In this document: piece after piece, positions 1 through 7,495 of the stretch
Layout: each line of letters opens with the position of its first letter
How positions within the stretch are numbered: position 1 is the first letter of the stretch
From: Palsa-504 sp003136255
Lineage (GTDB): Bacteria; Actinomycetota; Actinomycetes; Streptosporangiales; Streptosporangiaceae
DNA: 14,899 nt
NCBI GenBank assembly: GCA_003136255.1
Contig: PLDT01000045.1
Location: 1-14,899, forward strand
Direction of reading: 5' to 3'
The notes under the pieces: model-generated
Seen by the model: only the letters and a program-made list of their open reading frames with translations
Told to the model about the DNA's origin: nothing
Database searches by the model: none
Position numbers and translations under genes: made by a program

Positions 1-34
1 CCGGGCGGCGCCGCGGTGGACCCGGGCGGCGCCG
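1..34. repeat. 13-bp direct repeat, 21-bp period
   Basis: CCGGGCGGCGCCG occurs at 1-13 and 22-34. It lies inside the glycosyltransferase gene and encodes an Ala/Pro/Gly-rich linker. The 21-bp period keeps the frame (7 codons). Whether more copies exist to the left is unknown. Confidence 0.5.
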
Positions 35-182
35 TGCCGGCGCCGAAGGCGAAGTCGCGATCGGTCTGCGCGGGGCCGAACACTTCGACCCGCAGGCCGC
101 GGGCCGCGCAGCCCGCCGCGAGCATCTTGACGTGCCGCGCGGTCCCGCCGGTGCTGGTGCCGAGCACGAACGCGAGCTTCAC
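1..182 (-). CDS. Glycosyltransferase family 4, N-terminal fragment
   Basis: Only the first ~60 codons lie in the window; the gene runs off the left edge. The start is GTG at 182-180, overlapping the murJ stop in a GTGA junction. The visible N-terminus reads VKLAFVLGTSTGGTARHVK, followed by a second strand, LRVEVFGPA. This is the usual first beta strand, glycine-rich loop and helix of GT-B glycosyltransferases of the GT4 family, which transfer sugars from nucleotide-sugar donors, often to envelope acceptors. Its place as the last visible gene of the steA-murJ operon suggests an envelope role, but donor and acceptor cannot be told. After about residue 47 the protein becomes a low-complexity Ala/Pro/Gly stretch encoded by a near 21-bp repeat. 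The catalytic region is outside the window. Confidence 0.75.
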   Translation of the reverse strand, partial: MKLAFVLGTSTGGTARHVKMLAAGCAARGLRVEVFGPAQTDRDFAFGAGTAPPGSTAAPP

Positions 183-1465
183 GTGCGGACCACGCGGCGC
201 ACGATCGCACGAAGGTCGCCCCCGTCGGTCAGCGTCACGACGGCCAGGAAGGCCGCGAGCACGGCCCCGCTGGCCAGCAGGGTAACGGCCACGTTGGGCA
301 GAAAGCCGCTCACCGGGACACCGATCGCCACGCCCAACCCGGCGGCCGTCCCGGCTAGCGCGCCGGCCAGCCCGGCCACCGCGGCCCGGGCGCAGCCGCG
401 CAGCGCCTGGCGCCCGCAGAACCGGCGGACCAGTGCGAGCAGGGTCATCCCGGAGCCGGTGAGTCCGACGGTGGTACCCACACCAAGCCAGGGCACGACC
501 TGGGACGACGGCACGAACGGCACGATCAGCAGATCGGCGACGATCACCAGCAGCCAGCCGCCGNNNNNNNNNNNNNNNNNNTCACCGCGCGGGTGGAGGT
601 GGCCGTAGTGATGTCGAAGGTGTCAGCGCGCGCGGACAGTTCGGGGAAGGCGCTGGTCGCGATCGGCACGGCCAGCACGGCGTAGGGGACGAAGAAGACC
701 GCCCACGCGAAGCTGTAGAGCACCAGCGAGCCGCGGCCGCCCCGCGAGTTGGCCAGGACGATCACCACCGCCACTGAGGCGTCCTGGGCGATGAGCGTGG
801 CGACGCCGGCCACGGCCAGGGACCGGACCCGCGCGCCGACCCCGGCCGGGAACCGCAGCACCGGCCGGAGCTGGAGGCGGAGCCGGGTGACCGGGATGAG
901 CGGGGTCGCGACCAGCGCCGCGACTCCGGCCGTCGTCCCGGCGGCCAGCACGATCCAGGCGATGGTGGACACCGGGTGGACCAGGTCCACCGATCCGTCC
1001 GCTACCGCGTCGAACCAGAAGTACGCGCCGATGACGACCAGGCTGGACAGCACGGGAGCCAGGGCCGGCGCAGCGAACCTCCGGTGGGCCTGCAAGATGC
1101 CGTACAGCACCACGGCCAGTCCGTAGAGCAGGATCTGCGGCGCGAACACGATGAGCATCCGCGTGCCCAGGGCGACCATGGCCGACCGGGGGCAGCCGGG
1201 CGTCGCGCCGAGCAGCGCCGAGACCAGCGGNNACGGCGGTGAGCGCTCCGCCCGCCACGATGTCGTAGATGATGTTCGGCACCATGTTCGCGGTGGTGTA
1301 GGCGGTACCGAGACACTGCGCCTGGACGGTGTGCGCGAACACCACCTGCCGACCGAAACCAATCACCCGGGCCAGCATGGTAATCGAGCCGATCAGCACC
1401 GCCGCGCGGCCTATTCCCCCGACCCGCCGCCGAGCACTCCCCCGCTCGGCCACCGGGACGGTCAC
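179..1465 (-). CDS. murJ: Lipid II flippase MurJ (MviN family), broken by two assembly gaps
   Basis: MurJ moves lipid II across the cytoplasmic membrane for peptidoglycan synthesis. The start is GTG at 1465, in a GTGA overlap with the preceding gene; the stop is TGA at 181-179. The protein is read in three pieces. Piece 1 has the N-terminal helix with ITMLARVIGFGRQVVFAHTV and ends at GGALTA. After NN at 1231-1232, piece 2 continues in another frame with GTRMLIVFAPQILLYGLAVV and several membrane segments up to TSTRAV. After 18 N at 564-581, piece 3 resumes with GGWLLVIVADLLIVPFVP to the end. About 45 codons seem missing at the first gap and roughly 80 at the second, judged from usual MurJ layout (about 500-550 aa). 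The breaks coincide exactly with N runs, so I infer an intact gene with unsequenced segments rather than a pseudogene. In actinobacteria MurJ often has extra C-terminal domains; none is visible here. Confidence 0.88.
564..581. other. Assembly gap (18 N) inside murJ
   Basis: Eighteen N separate two frames of the same MurJ protein. The flanking protein text (TSTRAV before, GGWLLVIVAD after) is not contiguous in the family, so the true gap is probably much longer than 18 bases. Confidence 0.9.
1231..1232. other. Assembly gap (2 N) inside murJ
   Basis: Two N coincide with a frame change in murJ and with loss of the segment that normally joins GGALTA to the next membrane helices. This looks like a collapsed gap, not a 2-base ambiguity. 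Confidence 0.85.
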
Positions 1466-2412
1466 TCCTCTGGCGGGGCTAGGTCGGTATTTTCAGCCGA
1501 ACGGAGCACGGTGGCAGCGCCATTGACCTTCGCCATATCGCAGCGCTGGGCGGGGATCAGCACCTTGGGCATCAGCTGCGGTGGCCGCCGGCCCAGCATG
1601 TCCAGCCAGCGCAGGGCGGACGTACGCTCGATCACCTTGGTAAAGCTGACCTTCTCGCTGACCGCGGTCAGGCCGGTGATCCCAGCCAGCAGTGCGATCC
1701 GGGCCGGCCGCGGCAGGCCCGCCGCCGCGGCGCCCAGCATGGCGCCCAGCGAGTTCGCCCCGCAGTCGCCGAGCATGGCCCGCTCGCCCAGGTCCTGGGG
1801 CAGCAGGATCAGCGCTGCCGCCAGCGGTGCCGCGACGCCGGCCCCCCGGCCGCTCACGGAGCCGCCCGCGGCGATCAGCGCGCCCGAGGCGACTGCGACC
1901 TTGATCGCCCGCCCTGGCCGCAGGTCGAACAGGTTGAGCAGGTTCGCCCCGCCGGCCACCAGCCCGGCGTCGATGACGACATCGACGGGCGCGCCCCCGG
2001 CCAGCACGGCGCTGACGATTCCGGTGACACCGATGCCGCCCAGCTTGACCGCGCCGGTGGTAACCTCGCCGTGCCGCAGCGCCCCTAGATGGCCGCGGAA
2101 CCCGCGTCGGTCGCCGGATCCCGCCAGGTCGTCGTAGCCGCCGAACGCCGCCGCTCCCGCCCCGGCCAAGGCCATGGCCGCACCGGGCCGGGGTGACCCG
2201 AAGGCGGCCTGAGCCAGCGCGCCGACGACCGCGCCGACCGCGACCGCCGGTCCCTCGAGCAGGGTGACCGGCTCGCCGCGGTGGTTGGTCCGCGACCAGG
2301 TCTTGGTCCCGCCCGGCGGCCGCTGGTTCAGGACCGTGTACGCAACCCTGGTCGCGGCCGCCGCAGTCGCAGCCGCGGTACCGGCCCGGATCAGTCCCCC
2401 GGCCCGACTCAC
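1462..2412 (-). CDS. MraY/GPT-like phospho-sugar transferase (glycosyltransferase family 4-type membrane protein)
   Basis: This is a 316-residue, Ala/Gly-rich multi-pass membrane protein of the polyprenyl-phosphate phospho-sugar transferase superfamily (MraY, WecA, GPT). Such enzymes attach a sugar-1-phosphate from a UDP-sugar to an undecaprenyl-phosphate-type lipid. Visible family landmarks are TNHRGEPVTLLEGPA (42-56), GGYDDLAG with paired Asp at 94-95, NLLNLFDLRPGRA (157-169, the Asn/Asp motif) and GDCGANSLG (215-223). The start is GTG at 2412, in a GTGA overlap with the mctB/steB stop; the end overlaps the murJ start the same way. It is shorter and more diverged than true MraY, and its operon place between steB and murJ is typical of actinobacteria. 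The substrate is unknown; a role in a lipid-linked envelope precursor is inferred. Confidence 0.78.
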   Translation of the reverse strand: MSRAGGLIRAGTAAATAAAATRVAYTVLNQRPPGGTKTWSRTNHRGEPVTLLEGPAVAVGAVVGALAQAAFGSPRPGAAMALAGAGAAAFGGYDDLAGSGDRRGFRGHLGALRHGEVTTGAVKLGGIGVTGIVSAVLAGGAPVDVVIDAGLVAGGANLLNLFDLRPGRAIKVAVASGALIAAGGSVSGRGAGVAAPLAAALILLPQDLGERAMLGDCGANSLGAMLGAAAAGLPRPARIALLAGITGLTAVSEKVSFTKVIERTSALRWLDMLGRRPPQLMPKVLIPAQRCDMAKVNGAATVLRSAENTDLAPPEE

Positions 2413-3470
2413 TTCTTCGTCTTCTTGCTCGGCGGGCTGGCCGTCGCGGACGGCGACGCGCTCGAACTGGACGTGGGCGCGGGGCTCGGCGCGATGGCGC
2501 CGGCGCCGTTGGCAAACCCGTAGCTGCCCGGATTGCCGCCGTTCAGCTGCGTCGCCAGCGCCTGGATCACCACGCTCTGCCCGGCCACGTAGTCGGCGTC
2601 GTCGACGGTGGACACCTTGCTGGCCGCGCTGCTCGCACGCAGCACAGCGATCGGGCTGCCGGGCCCCGAACCCGTCGAGACGCCGGCCACCACGGTGGCC
2701 GAGCTCTCCGCGGCTAGTTCCTCGGCCACGGGCACCAGGATCTGGTCAAGCGGGTCCCCGCTGCCGTCCGACGGAGCGGTCTGCGGGGTCACGACTACGG
2801 CCAGCGTGGCCGGCGCCGAGGGCTGTCCGCTGATGGTCAGGAACCCCTCGTTGGCGTACGCCCCGAGCATGGTCTGCGCGTTGGTGTCCTGCTGGGCGCC
2901 CGCCGACGGGCTAGTGCTCGGCTGGCCGCTGGCCTGGCCGGCCGACGGTCCCGCCGTCCGGGTGAGGATCTCGCTCGCGATCACCTGTGCGGCCTGCTGC
3001 TGATAGGGCGTGCCGGTGTTCAGCACGATGTTGTCGGCCTGCGACATGGCCTGGTTGATCTGGTTCAGGCCGTCCAGCGTGGTGTCGCTGTTGTCGAAGA
3101 ACTTGGGCTGCAGCGCGATCTGCCCGGTGACCGTGGCGCCCGCGTCCTGCGTCGCGGCGTTGCTAATCGCGGTGACCACCGAGGCCGGCGCGCCGGGCTC
3201 GGTGATGATCAGCAGCCGCTGGCCCGCCAGCAGGTCGTGCAGCACCACCGGCTCGACCGCCTGAGCGTAGTTCTCGCCGAGGTCGGCCTGCTGCTGGGCC
3301 GCGTCACGCTGGCTGCTCGCCTGGTTGTACTCGTTCTGCAGCTTGGCGGTGGTCTGGTTGAGCAGGTTGTACGTGGGACCCTGCAGCTCGGTGGAACCGA
3401 GCACGATCCCGATGGCCAGGGCGAGGAAGACCGCCACGATGGACACCAGGTGGTAGCGAAAGTCGATCAC
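2409..3470 (-). CDS. steB: SteB/MctB family membrane-anchored protein (DUF3186, 'copper transporter')
   Basis: 353 residues, starting at GTG 3470, which overlaps the steA stop by one base (TAGTG). Longer upstream starts exist but lie within steA and give non-family sequence. The N-terminus VIDFRYHLVSIVAVFLALAIG is the family hallmark: one membrane anchor (about 7-26) followed by a Gln-rich coiled coil (about 33-63), then a periplasmic domain. Residues around 195-225 are a Ser/Gly/Pro/Gln linker, and the C-terminus is a Ser/Pro-rich tail ending in Lys-rich KKTKK. The mycobacterial homologue was described as MctB (Rv1698), linked to copper resistance. The corynebacterial homologue SteB works with SteA in activating septal peptidoglycan hydrolysis. 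Adjacency to steA favours the cell-separation role here; copper function cannot be judged from sequence. Confidence 0.85.
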   Translation of the reverse strand: MIDFRYHLVSIVAVFLALAIGIVLGSTELQGPTYNLLNQTTAKLQNEYNQASSQRDAAQQQADLGENYAQAVEPVVLHDLLAGQRLLIITEPGAPASVVTAISNAATQDAGATVTGQIALQPKFFDNSDTTLDGLNQINQAMSQADNIVLNTGTPYQQQAAQVIASEILTRTAGPSAGQASGQPSTSPSAGAQQDTNAQTMLGAYANEGFLTISGQPSAPATLAVVVTPQTAPSDGSGDPLDQILVPVAEELAAESSATVVAGVSTGSGPGSPIAVLRASSAASKVSTVDDADYVAGQSVVIQALATQLNGGNPGSYGFANGAGAIAPSPAPTSSSSASPSATASPPSKKTKK

Positions 3471-4660
3471 TATAGTTTTCCGGTCAGCCAGTAGGTAAAG
3501 GAGTGCCAGGTCGCTTCGAAGTACCTGGCCAGGACGGGTTCGGCCGGCGAGAACAGCACGGCCACGAGCACGGTCACGGCCGCGGCCAAGACCAGCACCA
3601 GCAGCGACCAGCCGGAAATCCGGCTCTGGTACAGCTGGTGAACGCCTCGGGCGTTGACCAGCTTCCCAGCGACCCGCAGGTGCGTGATGAAGGTACTCGA
3701 CATGCCCGGCCGGCCCTTGTCGAGAAACTCCTCCAGGGTGTGGTGGGTGCCCACCACGGCGATCAGGCTCGCGCCCTTGGCGTCGGCCACGAGCAGCGCG
3801 ACGTCCTCGCTCGTCCCCGGCGCTGGGCACGTGATCGCGTCCAGGCCGAGCTCGTGCACCCGGGCCAGCCCCGGCGCGCGGCCGTCCGGGTAGGCGTGCA
3901 CGATGAGTTCCGCGCCGGAACACAAGGCCTCGTCGGAGACCGAGTCCATGTCCCCCAAGATGGCGTCGGGCAGGTAACCAGCCTCGATCAGGGCGTCGGC
4001 GCCGCCGTCTACCGCCATCATGACCGGCTTGTACTCGCGGATATAGGGCCGCAGGGCGGCCAGGTCCTCACGGTAGTGATAGCCGCGCACCACGACCAGG
4101 ACGTGCCGGCCGGCCATGTCCGTCTGCATCTGGGGAGCCTGGATGCCGTCGGTAAGCAGGGCGTGCTCGCGCCTGAGGAACTCCAGCGTGTTCGCGGCGA
4201 ACGACTCGATCTGCACTGCGACCAGGGACCGGGCCTCGGTCAGGGCCGCCTCGATCGAGTCCCGGGTCAGCGGCGTCCCCTTGGCCACCACCTGGTCACC
4301 GAGATACAGCGTCTCCTCGTGCAGCCGGACCACCGCGCCGTCGGTGACCCGAACCATCACGTCCGGGCCGACCCCGTCGATGACCGGGATACCGGCATCG
4401 AGCAGCAGCTGCGGACCGAGGTTCGGGTACCGGCCGGTAATGCTCATCGAGACGTTGACCACCGCCGAGATCTTCCGCCTGATCAGCTCTTCGGCACTCA
4501 CCCGGTCCAGATCGGAATGGTCGATGATGGCGATCTCGCCCCGGTTGAGCCGCTTGGTGATGATCTTCGTGGCGCGGTCCACACGCGCCACGGCGACGAT
4601 GCCGGGTGGCTCCCCAGCACGACCCCGGAACACCGGCGGAATCACGGACGGCAACTTCAT
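3470..4660 (-). CDS. steA: Putative cytokinetic ring protein SteA
   Basis: 396 residues, starting at ATG 4660. Residues ~186-320 resemble thiamine pyrophosphokinase: DGGAD at 218-222 and GDMDS at 236-240 match its metal/nucleotide motifs. The N-terminal part (RLNRGEIAIIDHSDLDR, VSMSITGRYPNLGP) and the single C-terminal membrane helix (about 350-370, WSLLVLVLAAAVTVLVAVLF) are typical of SteA rather than a thiamine enzyme. In Corynebacterium, SteA localises to the cytokinetic ring and acts with SteB to promote RipA-type hydrolase activity during daughter-cell separation. It heads the operon and is translationally linked to steB. Upstream on the minus strand is CAGGAT eight bases before the ATG, which could be a weak SD or a -10 box. 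An ATG 14 bases upstream is in another frame. Confidence 0.9.
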   Translation of the reverse strand: MKLPSVIPPVFRGRAGEPPGIVAVARVDRATKIITKRLNRGEIAIIDHSDLDRVSAEELIRRKISAVVNVSMSITGRYPNLGPQLLLDAGIPVIDGVGPDVMVRVTDGAVVRLHEETLYLGDQVVAKGTPLTRDSIEAALTEARSLVAVQIESFAANTLEFLRREHALLTDGIQAPQMQTDMAGRHVLVVVRGYHYREDLAALRPYIREYKPVMMAVDGGADALIEAGYLPDAILGDMDSVSDEALCSGAELIVHAYPDGRAPGLARVHELGLDAITCPAPGTSEDVALLVADAKGASLIAVVGTHHTLEEFLDKGRPGMSSTFITHLRVAGKLVNARGVHQLYQSRISGWSLLVLVLAAAVTVLVAVLFSPAEPVLARYFEATWHSFTYWLTGKL

Positions 4661-4847
4661 CGGAGTCCATCCTGCCAGAGCCGACCGCGCGAACGGCTCC
4701 GTTGGCGTTCACGGCGTGTCATGAATCCTGCGACTGATCGTGACCGCCGATCACGCAAGGTGCGTTGCACGGTACCACCCGAACCTGAAGACCAGCGGTC
4801 AGAAGCGTGGCCGGGTTTTGTCAGACCCATCGGGTAGGGTTGAAACC
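4661..4847. promoter_or_regulatory. Divergent steA / egtA promoter region with inverted repeats
   Basis: These 187 bp separate two divergent operons, so both promoters should lie here. Two overlapping dyads are visible: TGATCG (4735-4740)/CGATCA (4748-4753) and CGTGA (4739-4743)/TCACG (4751-4755), each with a 7-bp spacer. Together they could form an operator. No protein-coding gene is supported; the egtA frame can be extended upstream to GTG 4740, but that added N-terminus is not family-like. Which regulator would bind is unknown. Confidence 0.45.
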
Positions 4848-4850
4848 GTG
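4835..4850 (+). promoter_or_regulatory. Probable leaderless -10 box for egtA
   Basis: TAGGGT at 4835-4840 fits the actinobacterial TANNNT -10 box and lies exactly seven bases before the egtA GTG at 4848. This spacing would place transcription start on the start codon. No good TTGACA-like -35 box lies 16-19 bp upstream. The AGGG within the same motif could instead act as a Shine-Dalgarno site. Confidence 0.5.
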
Positions 4851-6161
4851 ATCAAGGGGGCGCGATTCACGGAAGCGGACGCCGAGGCGCACGTTCACGG
4901 GATCGCCTTTAAGACAGGCCCGCCGCAGCGGGTGGGCGTCGAACTCGAATGGCTGGCCCGCGATCCTCGCGATCCAGCGCGGCCGGTCCGGGCGGAACAG
5001 GTAGCCGCCGCCCTAGCCCCCTTCGGGGCCGATACCCCGGCCAGCAAGCAAGGCTACTCGGAACACGAACAACGTATCGTTCGGTATCAAATTCCTGCTC
5101 TTCCCTCGGGTGCCACCTTGACGGTGGAGCCGGGCGGGCAGCTTGAGCTGAGCTCGGCGCCCGCGGTCACCCTTGGTGAACTGGTTGAGGTGACCGGGCG
5201 GGATCTGACCGCCCTGCGTGACGCAGCCGCAGCGGCCGGCCTCGAACTCTGCGGCTATGGCCTTGATCCACTGCGCCCGCCCCGGCGTGTGGTCGACCTG
5301 CCGCGGTACGCGGCGATGGAGAAATTCTTCGACTCCGACGGCCCGTGGGGCCGTCAGATGATGTGCGGCACCGCGTCGGTTCAGGTCTGCCTGGACGCGG
5401 GCAACGACGGCACCGGTGAATCGGGGTACCGGTCGCGCTGGCGTCTGCTGCACGCGATCGGACCGGTGCTGGTGGCGGCGTTCGCCAACTCGTCGCTGCG
5501 CCAGGGTCGGCCCACCGGCTGGCGCTCGGCCCGTCAGCAGGTGTGGGCCAACATGGATCCGGGCCGGACCCGGGCGCCGGCCGCGGACGGGGACCCGCGC
5601 GACGCGTGGGCGGCCTACGCCCTGGACGCCAGGCTGATGTGCGTCTGCGAGCCCGACTCCACCGACTGGACCGCGCCGCCCGGGCTGACCTTCCGCGACT
5701 GGGTGCGCGACGGCGGGTCGGGACCGCTTCGGCCGCCTACCTCCGAGGATCTGGACTACCACCTGTCCACCCTGTTCCCGCCGGTCCGCCCGCGTGGGCA
5801 CATGGAGTTGCGCATGATCGACGCGCAGCCGGGCGACGGCTGGATCGTGCCGGCGGCCGTGGTCAAGGCACTGGCCGATGACGAGCGCGCGGCGGATGCC
5901 GCGCTGGCCGCCGTCGAGCCGGTGTGGGAGGGGCCGGGCCCGCGATCCGGTGCCGACGGCCCGTGGCTGCGGGCGGCCCGATCCGGTCCGGCCGACCCGT
6001 GTATCAGCCGGGCCAGCAAGAAGTGCTTCGAGGCCGCCGGCGCGGCGCTGGGCCGGGCGGGCGCACCTGCCCCGATCCGGCAGGCGGTGGCCGACTTCAC
6101 CGAGCGATACGTACTGCAAGACAGATGTCCCGCCGACGACCAAATGGAGGTAATTACATGA
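4848..6161 (+). CDS. egtA: Glutamate-cysteine ligase EgtA
   Basis: EgtA makes gamma-glutamylcysteine from glutamate, cysteine and ATP, the sulfur donor for EgtB. From GTG 4848 the product is 437 residues, close to the ~430 of mycobacterial EgtA. Starting at GTG 4740 would add a non-conserved leader. GCS2-type landmarks are VGVELEWL (29-36), TVEPGGQLELSSAP (92-105), CGTASVQVCLD and the C-terminal region containing SRASKKCFEAA. The cytoplasmic enzyme belongs to the carboxylate-amine ligase superfamily. The stop overlaps the egtB start (ATGA). A leaderless -10 signature precedes the gene. It could in principle serve another thiol pathway, but being first in egtABCD makes the ergothioneine role firm. 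Confidence 0.93.
   Translation: MIKGARFTEADAEAHVHGIAFKTGPPQRVGVELEWLARDPRDPARPVRAEQVAAALAPFGADTPASKQGYSEHEQRIVRYQIPALPSGATLTVEPGGQLELSSAPAVTLGELVEVTGRDLTALRDAAAAAGLELCGYGLDPLRPPRRVVDLPRYAAMEKFFDSDGPWGRQMMCGTASVQVCLDAGNDGTGESGYRSRWRLLHAIGPVLVAAFANSSLRQGRPTGWRSARQQVWANMDPGRTRAPAADGDPRDAWAAYALDARLMCVCEPDSTDWTAPPGLTFRDWVRDGGSGPLRPPTSEDLDYHLSTLFPPVRPRGHMELRMIDAQPGDGWIVPAAVVKALADDERAADAALAAVEPVWEGPGPRSGADGPWLRAARSGPADPCISRASKKCFEAAGAALGRAGAPAPIRQAVADFTERYVLQDRCPADDQMEVIT
6146..6150 (+). promoter_or_regulatory. Strong Shine-Dalgarno site of egtB
   Basis: GGAGG ends seven bases before ATG 6158. This fixes the egtB start inside the egtA stop (ATGA) and rules out the longer upstream reading in the same frame. 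Confidence 0.8.
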
Positions 6162-7495
6162 CGCAGACGGGGCACGCGCTACGGGAGACGATCGCCAGGG
6201 AACTGACTGGCGCGCGGCAGCGGACGGCGCTGCTCACCGACAGCGTGGATGAGGACGACCTGGTCAGACAGCACTCGCCGCTGATGTCCCCGCTGGTCTG
6301 GGACCTGGCCCACATCGCCAACCAGGAAGAACTCTGGCTGCTGCGTGAGGTTGGCGGGCGCGAGCCCCTGCACCCGGAGATCGACCCGCTCTACGACGCG
6401 TTCGAGCATCCCCGCTGCGAACGCCCGACGCTGCCGCTGCTGGCGCCCGCCGAGGCGCGCGCCTACGGCCACGAGGTGCGGGGCCGGGTGCTCGACCTGC
6501 TCGAGCGAACCCGGTTCAGTGGTCCTGAAGACGGGGGTACCCGGCTGCTCGGTGACGGGTTCGCGTTCGGCATGATCGCCCAGCACGAGGTGCAGCACGA
6601 CGAGACGATGCTGATCACCCACCAGATCCGGGCGGGGGCCCCGGTGCTCGCCGCCGCCGCACCCGGCCCGGTCCCCGCGGACGCGCTGCGGCTGCCGTCC
6701 GAGGTCCTGGTGCCGGGCGGCCCGTTCACCATGGGCACCTCCACCGAGCCGTGGGCGCTGGACAACGAGCGGCCCGCGCACGCGGTGGACGTGGCCTCGT
6801 TTTTCCTCGACACCACGCCGGTGACCTGCGGCGCGTACACCGAGTTCATCGCGGACGGCGGATACGACGACCCCCGCTGGTGGACCGCGGCGGGCTGGGA
6901 GCACCGGCAGCGGGCCGGGCTATTCGCGCCGCTGTACTGGAGCCGGGATGGCGAGCAGTGGGTCCGCAGGGTCTTCGGCCAAGTCGAACCTGTCCGGCCG
7001 GACGAGCCGGTACTGCACGTGTGCTGGTACGAGGCCGACGCGTACGCCCGCTGGGCGGGGCGCAGGCTGCCGACCGAGGCCGAGTGGGAGAAGGCGGCCC
7101 GGTTCGACCCGGTGAGCGGCCTGTCCCGGCGGTTCCCGTGGGGCAACGCGGAGCCGGAGGCGGCGCACGCCAACCTCGGCCAGCAGTTCCTGCGACCCGC
7201 TCCCGCGGGCTCGTACCCGGCGGGAGCGGCGCCGTGCGGGGCCCGGCAACTGGTCGGGGACGTCTGGGAGTGGACGAGTTCGGACTTCGGTCCGTATCCG
7301 GGGTTCAGCGCCTGGCCCTACCGGGAGTACTCGGAGGTGTTCTTCGGCCCGGAGTACAAGGTGCTCCGGGGCGGGTCGTTCGCGGTCAGCACGGTGGCCT
7401 GCCGAAGCACGTTCCGCAACTGGGACTACCCGATCCGGCGGCAGATCTTCTCCGGCTTCCGCACCGCGCGGTCCGGAGTGCCGGAGACCGCCTGA
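6158..7495 (+). CDS. egtB: Hercynylcysteine sulfoxide synthase EgtB (sulfoxide synthase)
   Basis: EgtB is a non-haem iron enzyme that uses O2 to join gamma-glutamylcysteine to the imidazole of hercynine, giving the sulfoxide. 445 residues. The N-terminal DinB-like domain carries the three-His iron site: H52 (DLAHIAN) and H143/H147 (HEVQHDE). R86 and R89 (HPRCER) lie where the gamma-glutamyl-binding arginines of characterised EgtB sit. The C-terminal formylglycine-generating-enzyme-like (FGE-sulfatase) domain starts near 190 and shows GGPFTMGT, RRLPTEAEWEKAAR, GDVWEWTSSDFGPYPGF and VLRGGSF, then NWDYP (421-425) with the family Trp/Asp pair, and GFRTA. The start is set by a strong GGAGG. The stop overlaps egtC by one base (TGATG). 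The EgtA, C and D neighbours confirm the pathway. Confidence 0.96.
   Translation: MTQTGHALRETIARELTGARQRTALLTDSVDEDDLVRQHSPLMSPLVWDLAHIANQEELWLLREVGGREPLHPEIDPLYDAFEHPRCERPTLPLLAPAEARAYGHEVRGRVLDLLERTRFSGPEDGGTRLLGDGFAFGMIAQHEVQHDETMLITHQIRAGAPVLAAAAPGPVPADALRLPSEVLVPGGPFTMGTSTEPWALDNERPAHAVDVASFFLDTTPVTCGAYTEFIADGGYDDPRWWTAAGWEHRQRAGLFAPLYWSRDGEQWVRRVFGQVEPVRPDEPVLHVCWYEADAYARWAGRRLPTEAEWEKAARFDPVSGLSRRFPWGNAEPEAAHANLGQQFLRPAPAGSYPAGAAPCGARQLVGDVWEWTSSDFGPYPGFSAWPYREYSEVFFGPEYKVLRGGSFAVSTVACRSTFRNWDYPIRRQIFSGFRTARSGVPETA

Noticed and set aside
3471..3923. Longer start for steB within steA.
   Set aside because: The extension is an out-of-frame reading of steA; the family N-terminus begins at GTG 3470.
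3503..4837. 444-codon open frame opposite steA.
   Set aside because: Gln/His/Arg/Val-rich shadow typical of antisense frames in high-GC genes; steA is strongly supported on the other strand.
4740..4847. Upstream in-frame GTG that would lengthen EgtA by 36 residues.
   Set aside because: The added residues are not family-like and overlap the promoter signature; length from GTG 4848 fits EgtA.
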